This document shows positions 11,949 to 20,273 of a DNA stretch of 28,310 nt, piece by piece (within the stretch, counting starts at the first letter, position 1; every line of letters begins with the position of its first letter). A program made the position numbers and the translations under genes. This stretch comes from an uncultured Collinsella sp. GTDB taxonomy: Bacteria > Actinomycetota > Coriobacteriia > Coriobacteriales > Coriobacteriaceae. Location of the stretch: assembly GCA_900547285.1 (NCBI GenBank), contig URGF01000006.1, forward strand, positions 1 through 28,310, written 5' to 3'. Below the pieces are notes generated by a model. It was not told the origin of the DNA. It made no database searches and saw nothing but the letters and a program-made list of their open reading frames with translations.

Positions 11949-13751
11949 TTAGGCCTTCTTGCGACGATAGATCACGTAGGCGCAGACACCGATGATGACG
12001 ACGGCGCCAACGGCCATGGCGGCCATGTTGTTGCCCTCGGACTTCTCCTCGGTGACCTCTTCCTCTTCGGCCTCGGGCTCGGCCACGTCCTCATCGGAAA
12101 GGGCCTCGTCGGCGTAGGTGATGGACTCGACCAGGCAGTCGTTGTCAGCATCGTAGTCACTCGGGACGAACTCCTCGGAGAAATCGCCCTCCTGGAGGTA
12201 GTCGCGCATCTCCTCGAGCATGGCCTTGCACTTAACATAGGTGTTCTTGGTTGCAGCCTTGCCGGCCTTGTTGGCCAGGGCGGTGCGGGCTTCGGTGCCT
12301 TCTTCGGCCTGCATGGCCTCGTCGACGGTCAGGTTCTGCTCGATGAGTTCCTTCTGCAGGGCGTCGAGATAGGCGCGGACGCCGGTGGCGCAGTGGTCGC
12401 GGTTCTCATAGGCGAGCGTGTTGATGTCCATGAGGACGTAGTTGATGGAGTTCTTGGGCTCCTCGTTGTTCACGACGTCTTCCTCTTCGCAGTGATCGAA
12501 GGAGACATCCTGATCGCTGAAGTAGGGGCTGACCTCGGTGAGCAGTGCGGAATAGAGGGGGATAGCGACGGAGAACTCGGCGTTGGAGAGCATCTCCCAC
12601 TGGATGGTCGCGATCTCGGGGTCCATGCCGTGACGGATCTGGAAGGTGTGGATTTCGGTGTTGCGGTTGGAGCCGATGGCATACGCGCCGTCGGTGTTGG
12701 CGTTGAGGCCGGCGACATTCTCGCCGCGAGCGGCGAAGGAACGAATCACCTCAAAGGTGTTCCAGTCGGACTTGCCGGGCGTAAAGAACAGCGGCTGCAT
12801 TTCGTGGACCAGGGCGCCGGTCGTCGCGCGAGCGTCTTCGCGCTCGTCCTTGACGATCTCGTAGTCGGTGCCCTCAGCAAGCGGAGCCATGAAGTAATCG
12901 CGGCCCTGGATATAGCGCGACCACTGGTGCATGCCGGCCTCGCCAATCTCCTCGCCGTAGGTCTTGGCGACGTCGAACTTGCCGTCGGTGTACTCGGCAA
13001 AGCCCTTCTCCTTAGGCATAGACTCGATGCCCTCGGAGTGGAGGCAGTTCTCGGTGTCGTCGAGGTCGACGTCATAGGTGAGGTTGCCGATGTTGGGGTT
13101 GAGCGAGGCGATATCGTCAGTGAGCCTCATGGCGATCCACTGATGGCCGGAAAGCGCTGCAAACAACCAGGTCTCGTTGTTGTCGGCAATGATGATCTGG
13201 TCGTTGGAGCAGACGCCCTGCTCGTCAATCAGGCTGCCGAGGAGCTCGACACCCTCGCGGGCCGTGGCACTCTCGCCCAGAATGACGCTGGCGTAGTTGT
13301 ATTCGCCAATGCCAGTCTCCTCGGTGATGGGGTCGGCCTCTTCGGCCTTCTCGTTATAGGAGGTGCTCAACGTGGCAGAGCAGGAGACGCCCTTCTCGTT
13401 GATGCCTGCCTCGGAATATGCGTCGTAGCGATCTTCCCACTGCGAGGGGTTGTCGCGAACGAAGGTGTAGCGGTAGGTTGCGCCCTTGGACTTGTACTCA
13501 AAACCGGACTCGACCGAGGTGTACTCGTTGCCGTCCTTGTGTGCGGGCTCAATGCCAAAGTGCTTGATGTAGCGCGGACCGAAGTCCTCGGAACGGCCGT
13601 AGTACGTGTTGCCGTCTGCCGTCAGCTTGCTGCCCATGTAGATCTGGGTGCAGGCGAGTGCCGAAGTCGGCATGGCCATGATAGCCGCTGCTCCAAACGC
13701 AAGGCCGCAGCCGAGCTTCTTGAGCGTGTTGACAGGATGAGTAAACCTCAT
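11949..13751 (-). CDS. Surface-anchored C69-family Ntn hydrolase (dipeptidase-like)
   Basis: A 600-residue exported protein. Residues 1-33 are a signal peptide ending TSALA, and the next residue is C34 in ACTQIYMGSKLTADG, so signal cleavage would expose an N-terminal cysteine, the nucleophile of Ntn hydrolases such as peptidase C69 (PepD). The family pattern continues with YYGRSEDFGP, EKGVSCSATLS and NDQIIIADNNETWLFAALSGHQW. The catalytic region reaches to about residue 480; then come a helical segment, an acidic stretch (EPEAEEEEVTEEKSEG) and a membrane helix with RRKKA at the end (about 573-600), anchoring it outside the cell. Likely activity: hydrolysis of dipeptides or another amide; bile-salt hydrolase activity is not supported. 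ATG 13751 has GGGAGGG just before it. Single-gene unit. Confidence 0.85.
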   Translation of the reverse strand: MRFTHPVNTLKKLGCGLAFGAAAIMAMPTSALACTQIYMGSKLTADGNTYYGRSEDFGPRYIKHFGIEPAHKDGNEYTSVESGFEYKSKGATYRYTFVRDNPSQWEDRYDAYSEAGINEKGVSCSATLSTSYNEKAEEADPITEETGIGEYNYASVILGESATAREGVELLGSLIDEQGVCSNDQIIIADNNETWLFAALSGHQWIAMRLTDDIASLNPNIGNLTYDVDLDDTENCLHSEGIESMPKEKGFAEYTDGKFDVAKTYGEEIGEAGMHQWSRYIQGRDYFMAPLAEGTDYEIVKDEREDARATTGALVHEMQPLFFTPGKSDWNTFEVIRSFAARGENVAGLNANTDGAYAIGSNRNTEIHTFQIRHGMDPEIATIQWEMLSNAEFSVAIPLYSALLTEVSPYFSDQDVSFDHCEEEDVVNNEEPKNSINYVLMDINTLAYENRDHCATGVRAYLDALQKELIEQNLTVDEAMQAEEGTEARTALANKAGKAATKNTYVKCKAMLEEMRDYLQEGDFSEEFVPSDYDADNDCLVESITYADEALSDEDVAEPEAEEEEVTEEKSEGNNMAAMAVGAVVIIGVCAYVIYRRKKA

Positions 13752-13836
13752 AATCCCTCCCAACTGTTGAGACCCCGCAAAGCTATGTGGAATCTCAGCT
13801 AATAAATACATCTATTAGCCTATAGGAAGTCTAAAG

Positions 13837-13909
13837 AGTATTCATCTATTTCGATGAAATACTCGATGAGCGTCCTAAAATATGCGATGAACGGATAAGA
13901 ATACTCATT
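13837..13909. repeat. Repeated ATACTC motif and inverted repeat upstream of the C69 gene
   Basis: GAGTATTCATC (13837-13847) and GATGAAATACTC (13854-13865) are inverted copies with one extra base, and a third copy, GAATACTCAT, lies at 13900-13909. They are 86-160 bases before the start of the leftward C69 gene, where a promoter or operator would be expected. The gene-free stretch 13752-14059 holds only these, the direct repeats at 13922-13970 and the terminator at 13983-14023. Confidence 0.45.
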
Positions 13910-13921
13910 ATGTAGCTTTAC

Positions 13922-13970
13922 TTAAATAAAGGCACCCTGCAATTACTCTACCTGAATAAAGCACCTTGCA
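13922..13970. repeat. Two imperfect direct repeats of about 19 bases
   Basis: TTAAATAAAGGCACCCTGCA (13922-13941) and TGAATAAAGCACCTTGCA (13953-13970) are similar over their whole length with a period of about 31 bases. Their role is unknown; they lie between the C69 promoter region and a terminator. Confidence 0.5.
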
Positions 13971-13982
13971 CGGGGCGCAAAG

Positions 13983-14023
13983 AAAAATCCCCCGCTGTTT
14001 GGCAAATGCATAAACAACGGGGG
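13983..14023 (-). terminator. Terminator of the lipid kinase / miniprotein operon
   Basis: Read leftward, CCCCCGTTGTTT (14023-14012) pairs with AAACAGCGGGGG (14000-13989) at 11 of 12 positions, followed by ATTTTTC. It ends 37 bases after the miniprotein stop. Confidence 0.85.
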
Positions 14024-14059
14024 AGACGATGATTGGATGAATATCATACCAATGTGGAA

Positions 14060-14152
14060 TTACTTCTTCCGGCGGTGGATAACGTTAATCGCATAGCCGA
14101 TGAGCATGGCCAAAACGATGACGATAAAGCCGAGCAGGGGATTGTCGTTCAT
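14060..14152 (-). CDS. 30-residue single-span membrane miniprotein
   Basis: A 31-codon frame including stop, starting MNDNPLLGFIVIVLAMLIGY and ending INVIHRRKK. It has one hydrophobic helix (residues 6-25) and a basic tail, so the tail should face the cytoplasm. A perfect AGGAGG lies 5 bases before the ATG and overlaps the stop codon of the lipid kinase gene, which implies translational coupling and one transcript, ended by the terminator at 13983-14023. The strong ribosome site, membrane-helix composition and operon position support a real gene. It may be a small regulator or stabiliser of a membrane enzyme, possibly the kinase product. Function unknown. Confidence 0.72.
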   Translation of the reverse strand: MNDNPLLGFIVIVLAMLIGYAINVIHRRKK

Positions 14153-14161
14153 GGGGTCCTC

Positions 14162-15079
14162 CTATTTTCCGAGTGGGGAGAATTCGTCGACGATGAGGTC
14201 GAGGCGTTGCGGAAGTGCGCGGGCTCCAAAGACGCCCGAGTTGCTGGAGATGATTTCGCCATCGAACTGCATGCCCAGCGACGGGGTGCAGGTGATCTTG
14301 GCTTCTTTGGTCTGGATGATCTTAAACTGCGGACGGCCGAGCACCTTGCCGGCGGGGTCGAGCGCGGCGGTGATCACGGTCGGGAGCAGCTGCACGGTTT
14401 TTACGGGCTCGATGACCGCGATGTCGACCATGCCGTCGTTCATGCGACAGTCGGGGAACAGGTTGATGTCGTTTTGGATGACCGAGGTGTTGCCGGCCAT
14501 GCAGCAGATGCCATCGAGCTCCTCGACAATGCCGTCATGTTCAATCGTAAAGTGCGCCACCGTGGGGTTGGGCGTAGCGAGCGCGGATAGGAAGTAGGCG
14601 ATCTCGCCGATGTCGTTTTTGGTGGGGGCGGCCTTCATCATGATCTCGGCGTCGTAGCCCGATCCGGCGATGATGATGAAGCCGTGGCGCTTTTCGTTGC
14701 CGTTCTCGTCGAGCCAAAAGAGCTCGCCCATGTCCGCCTTGACGGTACGACCGGCGCGGCAGGCCTTGGCGAGCGCCGCCGCCTCGGGCGCATTGCCGAT
14801 GTTATTGAAGAACAGGCAGGCCGTACCGGAGGGGAAGACGAGCGTGGGGACACCGCATCCGCGCATCTGGTCGAGCACGTTGGAGACGGTACCGTCGCCG
14901 CCAGAAATCACCACGCGATCGAATTCGCGCACGTCTGCCACGGCGTCCTCGGGTTCCATGCCGTCGCCGATAAAACGCATCACGACCTCGTCGCCGCCCT
15001 GCGCGAGGGCGTGCGTGAATGCGTAGATTTCATCTGAGCTGGGGCCCGATGCCGGGTTGTGGATGATAAGGCAGCGCAT
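14162..15079 (-). CDS. Diacylglycerol kinase family lipid kinase (DagK/YegS-like)
   Basis: A 305-residue protein of the diacylglycerol/sphingosine kinase catalytic family, which transfers phosphate from ATP to a lipid hydroxyl, in Gram-positive bacteria mostly to recycle diacylglycerol to phosphatidate. Visible motifs: HNPASG (7-12), VVISGGDGTV (56-65, nucleotide loop), FPSGTACLFFNNI in place of the usual PLGTGNDFAR, and GSGYDAEIM plus MNDGMVDIAVI in the second domain. The altered PLGTGND motif may mean a different lipid substrate. The protein is soluble and probably membrane-associated. ATG 15079 has only a weak ribosome site (GGGAACG). Its stop codon overlaps the ribosome site of the miniprotein at 14060-14152. 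It is divergent from the RNase D gene. Confidence 0.85.
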   Translation of the reverse strand: MRCLIIHNPASGPSSDEIYAFTHALAQGGDEVVMRFIGDGMEPEDAVADVREFDRVVISGGDGTVSNVLDQMRGCGVPTLVFPSGTACLFFNNIGNAPEAAALAKACRAGRTVKADMGELFWLDENGNEKRHGFIIIAGSGYDAEIMMKAAPTKNDIGEIAYFLSALATPNPTVAHFTIEHDGIVEELDGICCMAGNTSVIQNDINLFPDCRMNDGMVDIAVIEPVKTVQLLPTVITAALDPAGKVLGRPQFKIIQTKEAKITCTPSLGMQFDGEIISSNSGVFGARALPQRLDLIVDEFSPLGK

Positions 15080-15177
15080 ACTTACGTTCCCGTTCTGTGA
15101 CTAACCGAGTATAGTTGTAAGGCAATGCCGATATCCTACCCGTGTTTTTCGGGCCTAACCTTATTCGATGGGTTGAT

Positions 15178-16311
15178 ATGTACATTTCCACACATCAGGC
15201 TCTACTCGACTTTTGCCAGCGCGCCCGCGAGTTTGACGCGATTGCCGTCGATACCGAGTTTTTGCGCGAGCGCACGTTCCATCCGCGCCTGTGTTTGGTT
15301 CAGATTGCCACCCCTGCCGAGAGCGTTGCGGTCGACCCTCTGGTGATCGACGACCTGTCGCCGCTGGCCGAGCTTATGGCCGACGAGAGCGTGATCAAAG
15401 TCTTCCACGCCTGCTCGCAGGATATGGAGGTTATGCTCCATACCGTGGGCGTGCTGCCGCGTCCGATTTTTGACACGCAGGTGGCCGCCGCCTTTTTGGG
15501 CGAACGCCAGCAGATTTCCTACGGCGCGCTCGTGCAGACGTTTTGCGGCGTCTCGCTGCCCAAGACCGAGTCGCTGACCGACTGGTCGCGTCGCCCGCTG
15601 ACCGACAAACAGATCGAGTACGCGATCGATGACGTCAAGTACCTGATCGTCGCCTATACCGAGATGATGAGCCGCCTGCGCGAGCTGGGCCGCGTGGACT
15701 GGGTGCTCGACGAGCTGCGCCCGCTGGCTGACGAGTCGCACTATCGCGCCGATCGCCACGAGGCGTTCCGTAAGGTCAAACGCATCAATTCGTGCAGCCG
15801 TCACCAGTTGGGCATCGCGCGCGAGCTCGCCGCCTGGCGCGAGGACCGCGCCGAGCGCCGCAACATCCCGCGCAAGTGGGTCATGTCCGACGATACGCTG
15901 CTGGCGCTCGTTAAGCGCAATCCCGTGCGCGTTGAGGAGTTCCGTAGCATTCGCGGTACCGACCAGTTGGGGGAGCGCGACGTGGACGGCGCGCTCATGG
16001 CCATCAAGCGCGGTGCGAGCTGCCCGCACGATCGCCTGCCGCTCATGGTGCGCGGGCATCGCCAGATCTCTCCGGAGCTGGAGAGCGTGACGGATCTCAT
16101 GTACGCGCTCATCCGCCTGGTTGCCGAGCGCTCGGGGGTGGCGACCTCGGTCATTGCCTCGCGCGATGACCTGGCCGATTACATCGAGCATCCTGAGCAA
16201 AGCCCCCTGCGCGAAGGCTGGCGTTTTGAGCTTGTGGGTTCGCGCCTGGACGATCTGCTTTCCGGCAATATGGGGCTCACCGTGAAGGACGGCAAAATCG
16301 AGCTCCTGTAA
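15178..16311 (+). CDS. rnd: Ribonuclease D
   Basis: A 377-residue 3'-5' exoribonuclease that trims structured RNA such as tRNA precursors. DEDDy residues are visible: D25 and E27 in AVDTEF, D82 in HACSQDMEVM, and Y148/D152 in EYAIDDVKYL. The exonuclease domain covers about residues 1-165 and is followed by HRDC-type helical domains (about 200-375) containing ARELAAWREDRAE and NIPRKWVMSDDTLLALVKRN. ATG 15178 is chosen because it starts the conserved fold and a TATCCT-like -10 (15132-15137) fits a start of transcription near 15144; the GTG at 15142 would then be at the very 5' end. The ribosome site is weak. Single gene upstream of the YugP-like protease. Confidence 0.93.
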   Translation: MYISTHQALLDFCQRAREFDAIAVDTEFLRERTFHPRLCLVQIATPAESVAVDPLVIDDLSPLAELMADESVIKVFHACSQDMEVMLHTVGVLPRPIFDTQVAAAFLGERQQISYGALVQTFCGVSLPKTESLTDWSRRPLTDKQIEYAIDDVKYLIVAYTEMMSRLRELGRVDWVLDELRPLADESHYRADRHEAFRKVKRINSCSRHQLGIARELAAWREDRAERRNIPRKWVMSDDTLLALVKRNPVRVEEFRSIRGTDQLGERDVDGALMAIKRGASCPHDRLPLMVRGHRQISPELESVTDLMYALIRLVAERSGVATSVIASRDDLADYIEHPEQSPLREGWRFELVGSRLDDLLSGNMGLTVKDGKIELL

Positions 16312-16375
16312 GGAAGCCTAGCCGCTTGAGTGGGTAGAATGCCTCCAACGTGTAACTCGATTCGGAGGAATTCGC

Positions 16376-17080
16376 ATGCCTTATTACTATGGATACGGCT
16401 TTGGTATCGACCCGCTGTACCTGCTGGTTGTGCTTGTCTGCACGGTGCTTGGCCTTGCCGCGCAGAGCTATATCAATTCGACGTACAAGACGTGGTCCAA
16501 GGTTCGCTCGGACGGCGACACGGGCGCCAGGGTCGCTCGCCGCATGCTCGACGCCAACGGCTGCAATGCCGTGGGTATCAAGGGTGTCGCCGGTGAGCTC
16601 ACTGACCATTACAACCCGCAGGACAACAACCTGTATCTGTCGGATTCCAACCGTTCGGGCGGCTCGGTCGCAAGCGTTGCTGTCGCTTGTCACGAGGCAG
16701 GCCATGCCACGCAGCGTCAAAGCGGCTATGCCATGATGAAGGTACGTACCGCCCTCGTGCCGGTCGTCAACTTTACCCAGAACACCTGGACCATCGTGTT
16801 GCTCTTGGGCCTGTTTATGAACATCGCGGGACTCACGACCCTCGCGCTGATCTTCTTCTCGTTTAGCGTGCTGTTCCAGCTCGTTACGCTGCCGGTCGAG
16901 ATTGACGCCAGCCGCCGCGCCGTGGCGTATATCGAGCAGTCGGGCATGAGTTCCAAGCAGGTCAACGGTGCCAAGAAGGTGCTGACGGCCGCCGCGCTTA
17001 CCTATGTTGCCGCTGCGCTCACCTCGATTATTCAGCTGCTCTATCTTATGGCTCGCTACAACAGAAACTCCAACCGATAA
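16376..17080 (+). CDS. YugP-type membrane zinc metallopeptidase
   Basis: A 234-residue membrane protein with HEAGH (residues 106-110) in VAVACHEAGHATQ as the zinc-binding motif, preceded by a membrane helix (12-30) and followed by helices at about 133-155, 158-172 and 205-225. The segment LPVEIDASRRAV after the third helix supplies a candidate third zinc ligand (Glu). The layout matches the YugP/neutral zinc metallopeptidase family (usually about 225-235 residues), whose targets are largely unknown. GGAGGA lies 7 bases before the ATG, and TAGAAT (16335-16340) may be its -10 box. A GC-rich hairpin follows the gene (17097-17126). Confidence 0.9.
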   Translation: MPYYYGYGFGIDPLYLLVVLVCTVLGLAAQSYINSTYKTWSKVRSDGDTGARVARRMLDANGCNAVGIKGVAGELTDHYNPQDNNLYLSDSNRSGGSVASVAVACHEAGHATQRQSGYAMMKVRTALVPVVNFTQNTWTIVLLLGLFMNIAGLTTLALIFFSFSVLFQLVTLPVEIDASRRAVAYIEQSGMSSKQVNGAKKVLTAAALTYVAAALTSIIQLLYLMARYNRNSNR

Positions 17081-17096
17081 CAAATGGGACAGGCAG

Positions 17097-17126
17097 GCGC
17101 CGCGGGGATTCGTGTCCTCGCGGCGC
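17097..17126. terminator. GC-rich hairpin after the YugP-like gene
   Basis: GCGCCGCGGGGA (17097-17108) pairs with TCCTCGCGGCGC (17115-17126) over 12 positions with one G-U pair, loop TTCGTG. There is no T tract, so it may be a weak terminator or RNA stabiliser between this gene and xseA. Confidence 0.5.
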
Positions 17127-17195
17127 TGTACTATGTGTTGGACTTGAATTTGCGCAGGGCCGGAGCCCTTGTGCACGATGACGAAAGGAGGCTGC

Positions 17196-18647
17196 GTGGC
17201 AGGCTGGAATCTAACCGGCAATGCCGTTTCCGCCGAGTTCGACGGTTCGGACGAGCAGGAGCGTAAGGAGCTCAGCGTGAGCCAGGCGGTAGAGATCGCC
17301 GCCGGTGCGCTCGATGCCATTCCGCAGCTGAGTGTCCTGGGCGAGGTCACGGGTTTCCGTGGTCCCAACGCCCGAAGCGGCCACTGCTACTTCCAGATTA
17401 AAGACGACTCGGCCGCCGTCGACTGCATCATCTGGAAGGGCGCCTATCTCAAGCGCACCTTCGATTTGCGCGACGGCATGCAGGTGAGCTTTAAGGGCAG
17501 CTTCAATCTCTATAAGGCCACGGGCCGCATGAGCTTTGTTGCCCGCTCGTTTTCGTTGGCGGGGGAGGGCCTGCTGCGTCAACAAGTGGCGCAACTGGCC
17601 GAAAAGCTACGCCGCGAGGGCCTGATGGACGAAGCGCGCAAGCGCCGCATCCCGGTGTTCTGCTCCTGCGTGGCGGTCGTCACCTCGCTTTCGGGTGCCG
17701 TAATCGACGACGTCAAGCGCACGTTGCGTCGTCGCAACCCGCTCGTCGAGCTCGTTTGCGTGGGCGCCAAGGTTCAAGGCGAGGGTGCGCCGGCCGAGCT
17801 CATTGAGGGCTTGCGCCGCGCCGCTTCCATTACGCCGGCGCCCGACTGTATTTTGCTGGTGCGCGGCGGCGGTTCCTTTGAGGACCTCATGACCTTTAAT
17901 GACGAGGAGCTTGCCCGCGCGGTGGCGGCTTGTCCTGTGCCCGTGGTGACCGGCATTGGCCATGAGCCCGATACCTCGATTTGCGACATGGTGAGCGACC
18001 GACGCGCCTCCACGCCCACGGCGGCGGCAGAATCGGTGGCGCCGGCTATGACGGAGTTGGCCGATGTGCTCGAGGCGCGCCATCAGCGTCTGGGTGCCGC
18101 GATGGCATCGATGATTGGGTCGGCCCAGGTCGACCTGGAGATGCTCGATCAGCGCGGTCGCCGTGCCTGGGATACCTATACGGCTCGCTTGGGTGATGCG
18201 CTCGATGCCGCTGCGTGTCGCCCGTGCCTCAACGACCCCACATTTATGGTCGAGCGTCGCGAATCGGAGCTTGCGCTGACTGCCGATCGCCTGTCGGGCG
18301 CCATAGTACGCTCGGTCGGGACATTCCGCTCCAACTTTGAGCGCTTGCCCGAGCGTCTGATTACAAGCACCTCGGGGCTCGATGGTAAGCGCCATGCGCT
18401 CACGCTTGCGAGTTCCCGCCTAGAGCATCAAGGGCGCACGATGCTCAGCAAGCCAGCGTCCGACCTGAGCCGTGCGGCAGCGTCGCTCGATGCCCTGTCG
18501 CCGCTCAAAGTGCTTGCTCGCGGCTATTCCATCGCGTACAGCGATGATGGTGTGGCTACGAGTGCCAAGACCTTTAAGCCTGGCGACGCCATTCGCGTGC
18601 GCATGGCAGACGGCAACGTGGCAGCAACGGTCGATACGGTCGAGTAG
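17196..18647 (+). CDS. xseA: Exodeoxyribonuclease VII large subunit
   Basis: A 483-residue cytoplasmic nuclease subunit that, with XseB, degrades single-stranded DNA from both ends to oligonucleotides. An N-terminal OB-fold (about 30-130) contains LSVLGEVTGFRGPNARSGHCYFQIKDDSA split across the strands; the catalytic domain (about 140-330) has VVTSLSGAVIDDV, LVRGGGSFEDLMTFNDEELA and VTGIGHEPDTSICDMVSDRR, all family hallmarks. A long helical region follows, and the C-terminus LKVLARGYSIAY is the typical XseA end. The GTG at 17196 is chosen for its AAAGGAGG 5 bases upstream; TTG 17169 is less likely. xseB follows 42 bases later. Confidence 0.95.
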   Translation: MAGWNLTGNAVSAEFDGSDEQERKELSVSQAVEIAAGALDAIPQLSVLGEVTGFRGPNARSGHCYFQIKDDSAAVDCIIWKGAYLKRTFDLRDGMQVSFKGSFNLYKATGRMSFVARSFSLAGEGLLRQQVAQLAEKLRREGLMDEARKRRIPVFCSCVAVVTSLSGAVIDDVKRTLRRRNPLVELVCVGAKVQGEGAPAELIEGLRRAASITPAPDCILLVRGGGSFEDLMTFNDEELARAVAACPVPVVTGIGHEPDTSICDMVSDRRASTPTAAAESVAPAMTELADVLEARHQRLGAAMASMIGSAQVDLEMLDQRGRRAWDTYTARLGDALDAAACRPCLNDPTFMVERRESELALTADRLSGAIVRSVGTFRSNFERLPERLITSTSGLDGKRHALTLASSRLEHQGRTMLSKPASDLSRAAASLDALSPLKVLARGYSIAYSDDGVATSAKTFKPGDAIRVRMADGNVAATVDTVE

Positions 18648-18689
18648 ACCGCGTTTCGCAGTGATAGACCCTTAGGAAAGGAAACAGAT

Positions 18690-18956
18690 ATGGCAGAGAA
18701 GACCCCGGTAGAGCAGCTTACGTACAAGCAGGCCTCGCAGGAGCTGGAGCTCATCATCCGCAGCCTGGAGTCGGGCGATATGGAGCTCGAGGAGTCGCTC
18801 GAGAGCTACACCCGCGGCGTCGAGCTCCTCAAAAGCCTGCGCACCCGCCTGTCCGATGCCGAGCAGAAGGTCTCGGTGCTCCTTAAGGACGTCGACGGCA
18901 ACGACGTGCTCGCCGACGGCGAGGCCGCCAACACCGATGATAACCTTTCGTTCTAA
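18690..18956 (+). CDS. xseB: Exodeoxyribonuclease VII small subunit
   Basis: An 88-residue, highly helical acidic protein. LTYKQASQELELIIRSLESG followed by LEESLESYTRGVELLKSLRT is the standard XseB pattern of two helices that bind the XseA helical arm. Several small subunits bind each large subunit. The acidic tail (about 70-88, DGNDVLADGEAANTDD) is variable in the family. Good ribosome site (AGGAAAGGAAAC) about 8 bases before ATG. Co-transcribed with xseA, and the HIT gene follows 49 bases later. Confidence 0.93.
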   Translation: MAEKTPVEQLTYKQASQELELIIRSLESGDMELEESLESYTRGVELLKSLRTRLSDAEQKVSVLLKDVDGNDVLADGEAANTDDNLSF

Positions 18957-19005
18957 GCATCTCGACCAAATAAAATTACCTTGGTCTGTAAGAAAGGAAC
19001 CAGCT

Positions 19006-19341
19006 ATGTGCGATTGCATCTTCTGTAAAATTGCCAACCACGAGATCCCCTCGACCGTTGTCTATGAGGACGACCAGGTCATCGCCTTCGACGACCTCAA
19101 CCCGCAGGCGCCGGTCCACACGCTCGTGATCCCCAAGAAGCACTACAGCGACATCGCCGACAACGTGCCTGCCGAGACCATGGGCGCCATGGCTCACGCC
19201 ATCCAGGAGGTCGCCAAGGCCAAGGGACTGGAGGACGGTTTCCGCGTCATTTCCAACAAGGGTGTCAACGCCGGCCAGACCGTCATGCACTTCCATATGC
19301 ACGTCCTCGGCGGCAAAAACCTGGGCGAGAACCTCATCTGA
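19006..19341 (+). CDS. HIT-family nucleotide hydrolase (HinT-like)
   Basis: A 111-residue protein of the histidine triad family. Motifs: CIFCKIA (residues 4-10, Cys pair), AFDDLNPQAPVHTLVIPKKH (27-46) and the triad HFHMHVLGG (95-103). It is HinT-like; such enzymes cleave the P-N bond of AMP-lysine and similar phosphoramidates. ATG 19006 has GAAAGGAACC about 6 bases upstream. In E. coli-type nomenclature it would be hinT. It may be carried on the xseAB transcript. Confidence 0.92.
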   Translation: MCDCIFCKIANHEIPSTVVYEDDQVIAFDDLNPQAPVHTLVIPKKHYSDIADNVPAETMGAMAHAIQEVAKAKGLEDGFRVISNKGVNAGQTVMHFHMHVLGGKNLGENLI

Positions 19342-19382
19342 GGGCGCGTAGCCCGTCGACTTGGCTGCCTTTGGAGTAATCT

Positions 19383-20273
19383 ATGCAGCTTTCTCAACTC
19401 GAATACCTTCAAGCGGTAGCGAACTATGGCGGCGTGCGCAAAGCAGCTCGCGCCGTTCATGTGAGTCCGCAGGCTGTTTCGTCGGCAATCAAAAAGTTGG
19501 AATCTGAGTATCAGATTGTTTTGCTCGACCGATCGGCGGGGGAGGCTGTTTTGTCTTCGGCGGGCAGAGAATTTGCGCGTCGTGCACGCGTGATCCTGGC
19601 ACAAGTCGACGATCTCAAAAAGTACGCTCAATCGGGGAGCGACGGCGTTTCGCCCGATGGCCACTTTCGTCTTTACGCCCCCTGCCTTCATGGGCGGGGG
19701 CGCCTTTTTGCCGAAAACTGGTATGACTCGTTTGAACGCTCGCATCCTCAGATTCACCTTGATGTGTGGCATCAGCCAACGGCTACATGCTTTGAATCAC
19801 TTGTGCTTGGTATTTCGGATGCGGCCATCTCATTTGAGGAACCAAGGGACAGTGTCCTTTCTTCGAAATACTTGGGTGAAAAGGAGCTCAAGGTTCTTTC
19901 ATGCCCAGCGGGTCATCAATCTGTGGGCGCCATGACCATTCGCGAGTTACTGGGCGGCAGGCTCGCTGTTCCCATTAATTTGTCACCCTGTCTCAATGCA
20001 ATCAATCAATGTCCCGAAGCCCAGCTCGTCAATTTTCGCTTCCGTGATGTTGAATACGGAAGCAGGGCTCAGACTGAGTTTCTTCAAGCCGGGGGATTGA
20101 TATTGAGTTTGTCTGGGTCCTCTCTCGCATCGGATGGGTCAGAAGTGAGTGAGTGCTCCATTGAAGGTTCGCGTGATGTAACCTTGCCTATCTACTTTTG
20201 CTATCGGCAAAATTCCTGGACTGATCGACACCAGACGGTTTTTCTGCACCTATTGCGTCATCTTGCTTCGTGA
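19383..20273 (+). CDS. LysR-type transcriptional regulator
   Basis: A 296-residue regulator. The N-terminal HTH (residues 1-60) reads MQLSQLEYLQAVANYGGVRK with HVSPQAVSSAIKKLESEYQI, the LysR pattern, although the usual AA motif after the first helix is partly altered. A linker helix follows (60-85), then an effector domain (about 90-296). The effector is unknown. The neighbour downstream is a frameshifted MFS transporter in the same direction, a common target of such regulators. The base composition of this gene and the transporter is noticeably more AT-rich than that of the flanking genes (for example TTGATATTGAGTTTGTCTGG), which suggests acquisition by transfer. Ribosome site GGAG is 7 bases before ATG. 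Confidence 0.9.
   Translation: MQLSQLEYLQAVANYGGVRKAARAVHVSPQAVSSAIKKLESEYQIVLLDRSAGEAVLSSAGREFARRARVILAQVDDLKKYAQSGSDGVSPDGHFRLYAPCLHGRGRLFAENWYDSFERSHPQIHLDVWHQPTATCFESLVLGISDAAISFEEPRDSVLSSKYLGEKELKVLSCPAGHQSVGAMTIRELLGGRLAVPINLSPCLNAINQCPEAQLVNFRFRDVEYGSRAQTEFLQAGGLILSLSGSSLASDGSEVSECSIEGSRDVTLPIYFCYRQNSWTDRHQTVFLHLLRHLAS

Noticed and set aside
11949..13751. Bile salt hydrolase (choloylglycine hydrolase) assignment for the Ntn hydrolase
   Set aside because: The length, C-terminal anchor and motifs after the catalytic Cys fit peptidase C69 better; no choloylglycine hydrolase-specific motif was seen.
11940..13802. 620-codon open frame on the plus strand, hydrophobic
   Set aside because: Exact antisense of the C69 hydrolase gene; its length mirrors the real gene and it lacks a good ribosome site.
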